Part shown: piece by piece, positions 6,648-7,285 of the stretch
How positions within the stretch are numbered: the first letter of the stretch is position 1
Layout: every line of letters starts with the position of its first letter
Source: Patescibacteria group bacterium
GTDB lineage: Bacteria > Patescibacteriota > WWE3 > UBA101185 > UBA10185
DNA: 7,285 nt
Assembly (NCBI GenBank): GCA_018818485.1
Contig: JAHIRX010000079.1
Span: forward strand, 1-7,285
Direction of reading: 5' to 3'
The notes under the pieces: generated by a model
Told to the model about the DNA's origin: nothing
Databases searched by the model: none
Seen by the model: the letters and a program-made list of their open reading frames with translations, nothing else
Program-made: the position numbers and the translations under genes

Positions 6648-7181
6648 ATGTTTAAGATTTATACTAAAAGAGGAGATAACGGTACTGCCTCTTTATTATT
6701 CTCTAATAAAAGATTTAAAAAATCCAGCCCAATTTTTGATGTCTTAGGTACATCTGATGAACTTAATGTTTCACTAGGGTATCTTCAATCCTCAAGGCTT
6801 CAAGAGATAAAAAATGTTTGCATAAAAATACAAAGGGAACTATTTATTTTAGGATCGTATTTTGCGGGCAAGGCACTAGAGGATAAGAAAAATGATTGGG
6901 ATAAGAGGATAAAAGAATTGGAAGAAGCTATTGATTACTTTGACTCCAAAAATGAACCTTTGAAGTCATTTATCTTACCTGGAGGATCTAAAGAAAGTAA
7001 TTACCTTCACACATCAAGAGTAATTTGTAGAAGATTGGAAAGATTGGTGGTTTCTTACACAAAGGGAAAAGAACCAACAATTTTAATAGTTAAGTATTTA
7101 AATAGGCTTTCTGATTTACTTTTTGTCATGGCAAGGTATTCTAATAAGAGATTAGGTTATAAAGACGAGATATTTGAATAA
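6648..7181 (+). CDS. PduO-type cob(I)alamin adenosyltransferase
   Basis: This enzyme moves the adenosyl group of ATP to cob(I)alamin to give adenosylcobalamin, the cofactor NrdJ needs. The 177-residue product shows the PduO/EutT-like ATR marks: TKRGDNGT at 6-13 (the N-terminal ATP-binding TKxGDxGT), DELN at 37-40, FILPGGS at 108-114, RVICRRLER at 124-132, and YLNRLSDLLFVMAR at 150-163 (the NRLSDxLF signature). The GG usually following the first motif (LLGG) reads LLFS here. The ATG at 6648 has the best SD of the window (AGGA at 6639-6642, overlapping the nrdJ stop). A GTG at 6603 would overlap nrdJ by 38 bases and add a non-conserved tail. The position right after nrdJ strongly suggests a shared transcript and a dedicated role in supplying its cofactor. 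Confidence 0.93.
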   Translation: MFKIYTKRGDNGTASLLFSNKRFKKSSPIFDVLGTSDELNVSLGYLQSSRLQEIKNVCIKIQRELFILGSYFAGKALEDKKNDWDKRIKELEEAIDYFDSKNEPLKSFILPGGSKESNYLHTSRVICRRLERLVVSYTKGKEPTILIVKYLNRLSDLLFVMARYSNKRLGYKDEIFE

Positions 7182-7285
7182 TGAAAAAGTGGTATTTTCT
7201 GCTCAGCTTAATAGTTATTATGTTTGTGTTTTTAGTAGGAATTCTTTTTAGAGCTGCTAGAAACTCCGATTTATACTTCAATGGC
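7181..7285 (+). CDS. Unidentified membrane-anchored protein (3'-truncated)
   Basis: An ATG overlaps the adenosyltransferase stop codon by one base (TAATG), a usual form of translational coupling. The frame stays open for 35 codons to the window edge. The visible protein begins MKKW, has a strongly hydrophobic segment at about 4-23 (FLLSLIVIMFVFLVG), then FRAARNSDLYFNG. This is a signal-anchor or uncleaved signal peptide with the basic end inside. No lipobox cysteine is visible. I do not recognise the family, and too little is present to assign a role. It could be an exported protein or a single-pass membrane protein carried on the same transcript as nrdJ. Confidence 0.7.
   Translation, partial: MKKWYFLLSLIVIMFVFLVGILFRAARNSDLYFNG

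Noticed and set aside
1..7244. GAATTC at the very start and again near 7239, suggesting a cloned EcoRI fragment
   Set aside because: The second site is about 45 bases inside the end, not at it, and such sites are frequent in AT-rich DNA.
1..7285. Recoding of TGA as glycine (as in SR1/Gracilibacteria)
   Set aside because: None of the six stops is TGA, but no in-frame TGA occurs within any gene either, and conserved glycines use GGN codons. Low GC explains the stop choice.

Overview
The window is a compact, AT-rich, fully plus-strand piece of a bacterial chromosome. It holds two adjoining gene groups. The first is the end of a division and cell wall (dcw) cluster: murG (5' end cut off by the window edge), ftsQ, ftsA and ftsZ. 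The second is a cobalamin-dependent deoxynucleotide module: nrdJ (class II ribonucleotide reductase), a PduO-type cob(I)alamin adenosyltransferase, and the first 35 codons of an unidentified membrane-anchored protein. I see no RNA genes, mobile elements, CRISPR arrays or phage genes. Every stretch without a gene is under about 115 bases.

The organism is clearly a bacterium using the standard code. Six genes end in TAA or TAG, none in TGA, and no in-frame TGA interrupts a conserved domain. Very tight packing, low GC, near-absence of Shine-Dalgarno (SD) sequences before starts, a shortened dcw order (no murC, murB or ddl between murG and ftsQ) and the divergent MurG glycine loop together suggest a Candidate Phyla Radiation (Patescibacteria) lineage. 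That placement is an inference from style, not a phylogenetic result.

Layout: 1-761 murG C-terminal two thirds; 762-807 a short gap with a hairpin whose loop and 3' arm copy the 16S rRNA 3' tail; 808-1587 ftsQ; 1601-2857 ftsA; 2858-2923 a gap with a small hairpin and a weak promoter-like sequence; 2924-4051 ftsZ; 4052-4165 the main regulatory gap, with a 14-bp perfect palindrome, a perfect TATAAT and a terminator-like hairpin in that order; 4166-6640 nrdJ; 6648-7181 adenosyltransferase; 7181 to the edge an open membrane-protein gene.

How the genes work together: MurG makes lipid II at the inner membrane face. FtsZ forms the division ring, FtsA tethers it to the membrane through its C-terminal helix, and FtsQ links the ring to the septal wall machinery. 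NrdJ makes deoxynucleotides using adenosylcobalamin, and the adenosyltransferase beside it can make that cofactor from salvaged corrinoid. No corrinoid synthesis gene is visible here. The most notable unexplained part is the ftsZ-nrdJ gap, which looks like a controlled promoter followed by an attenuator or terminator.
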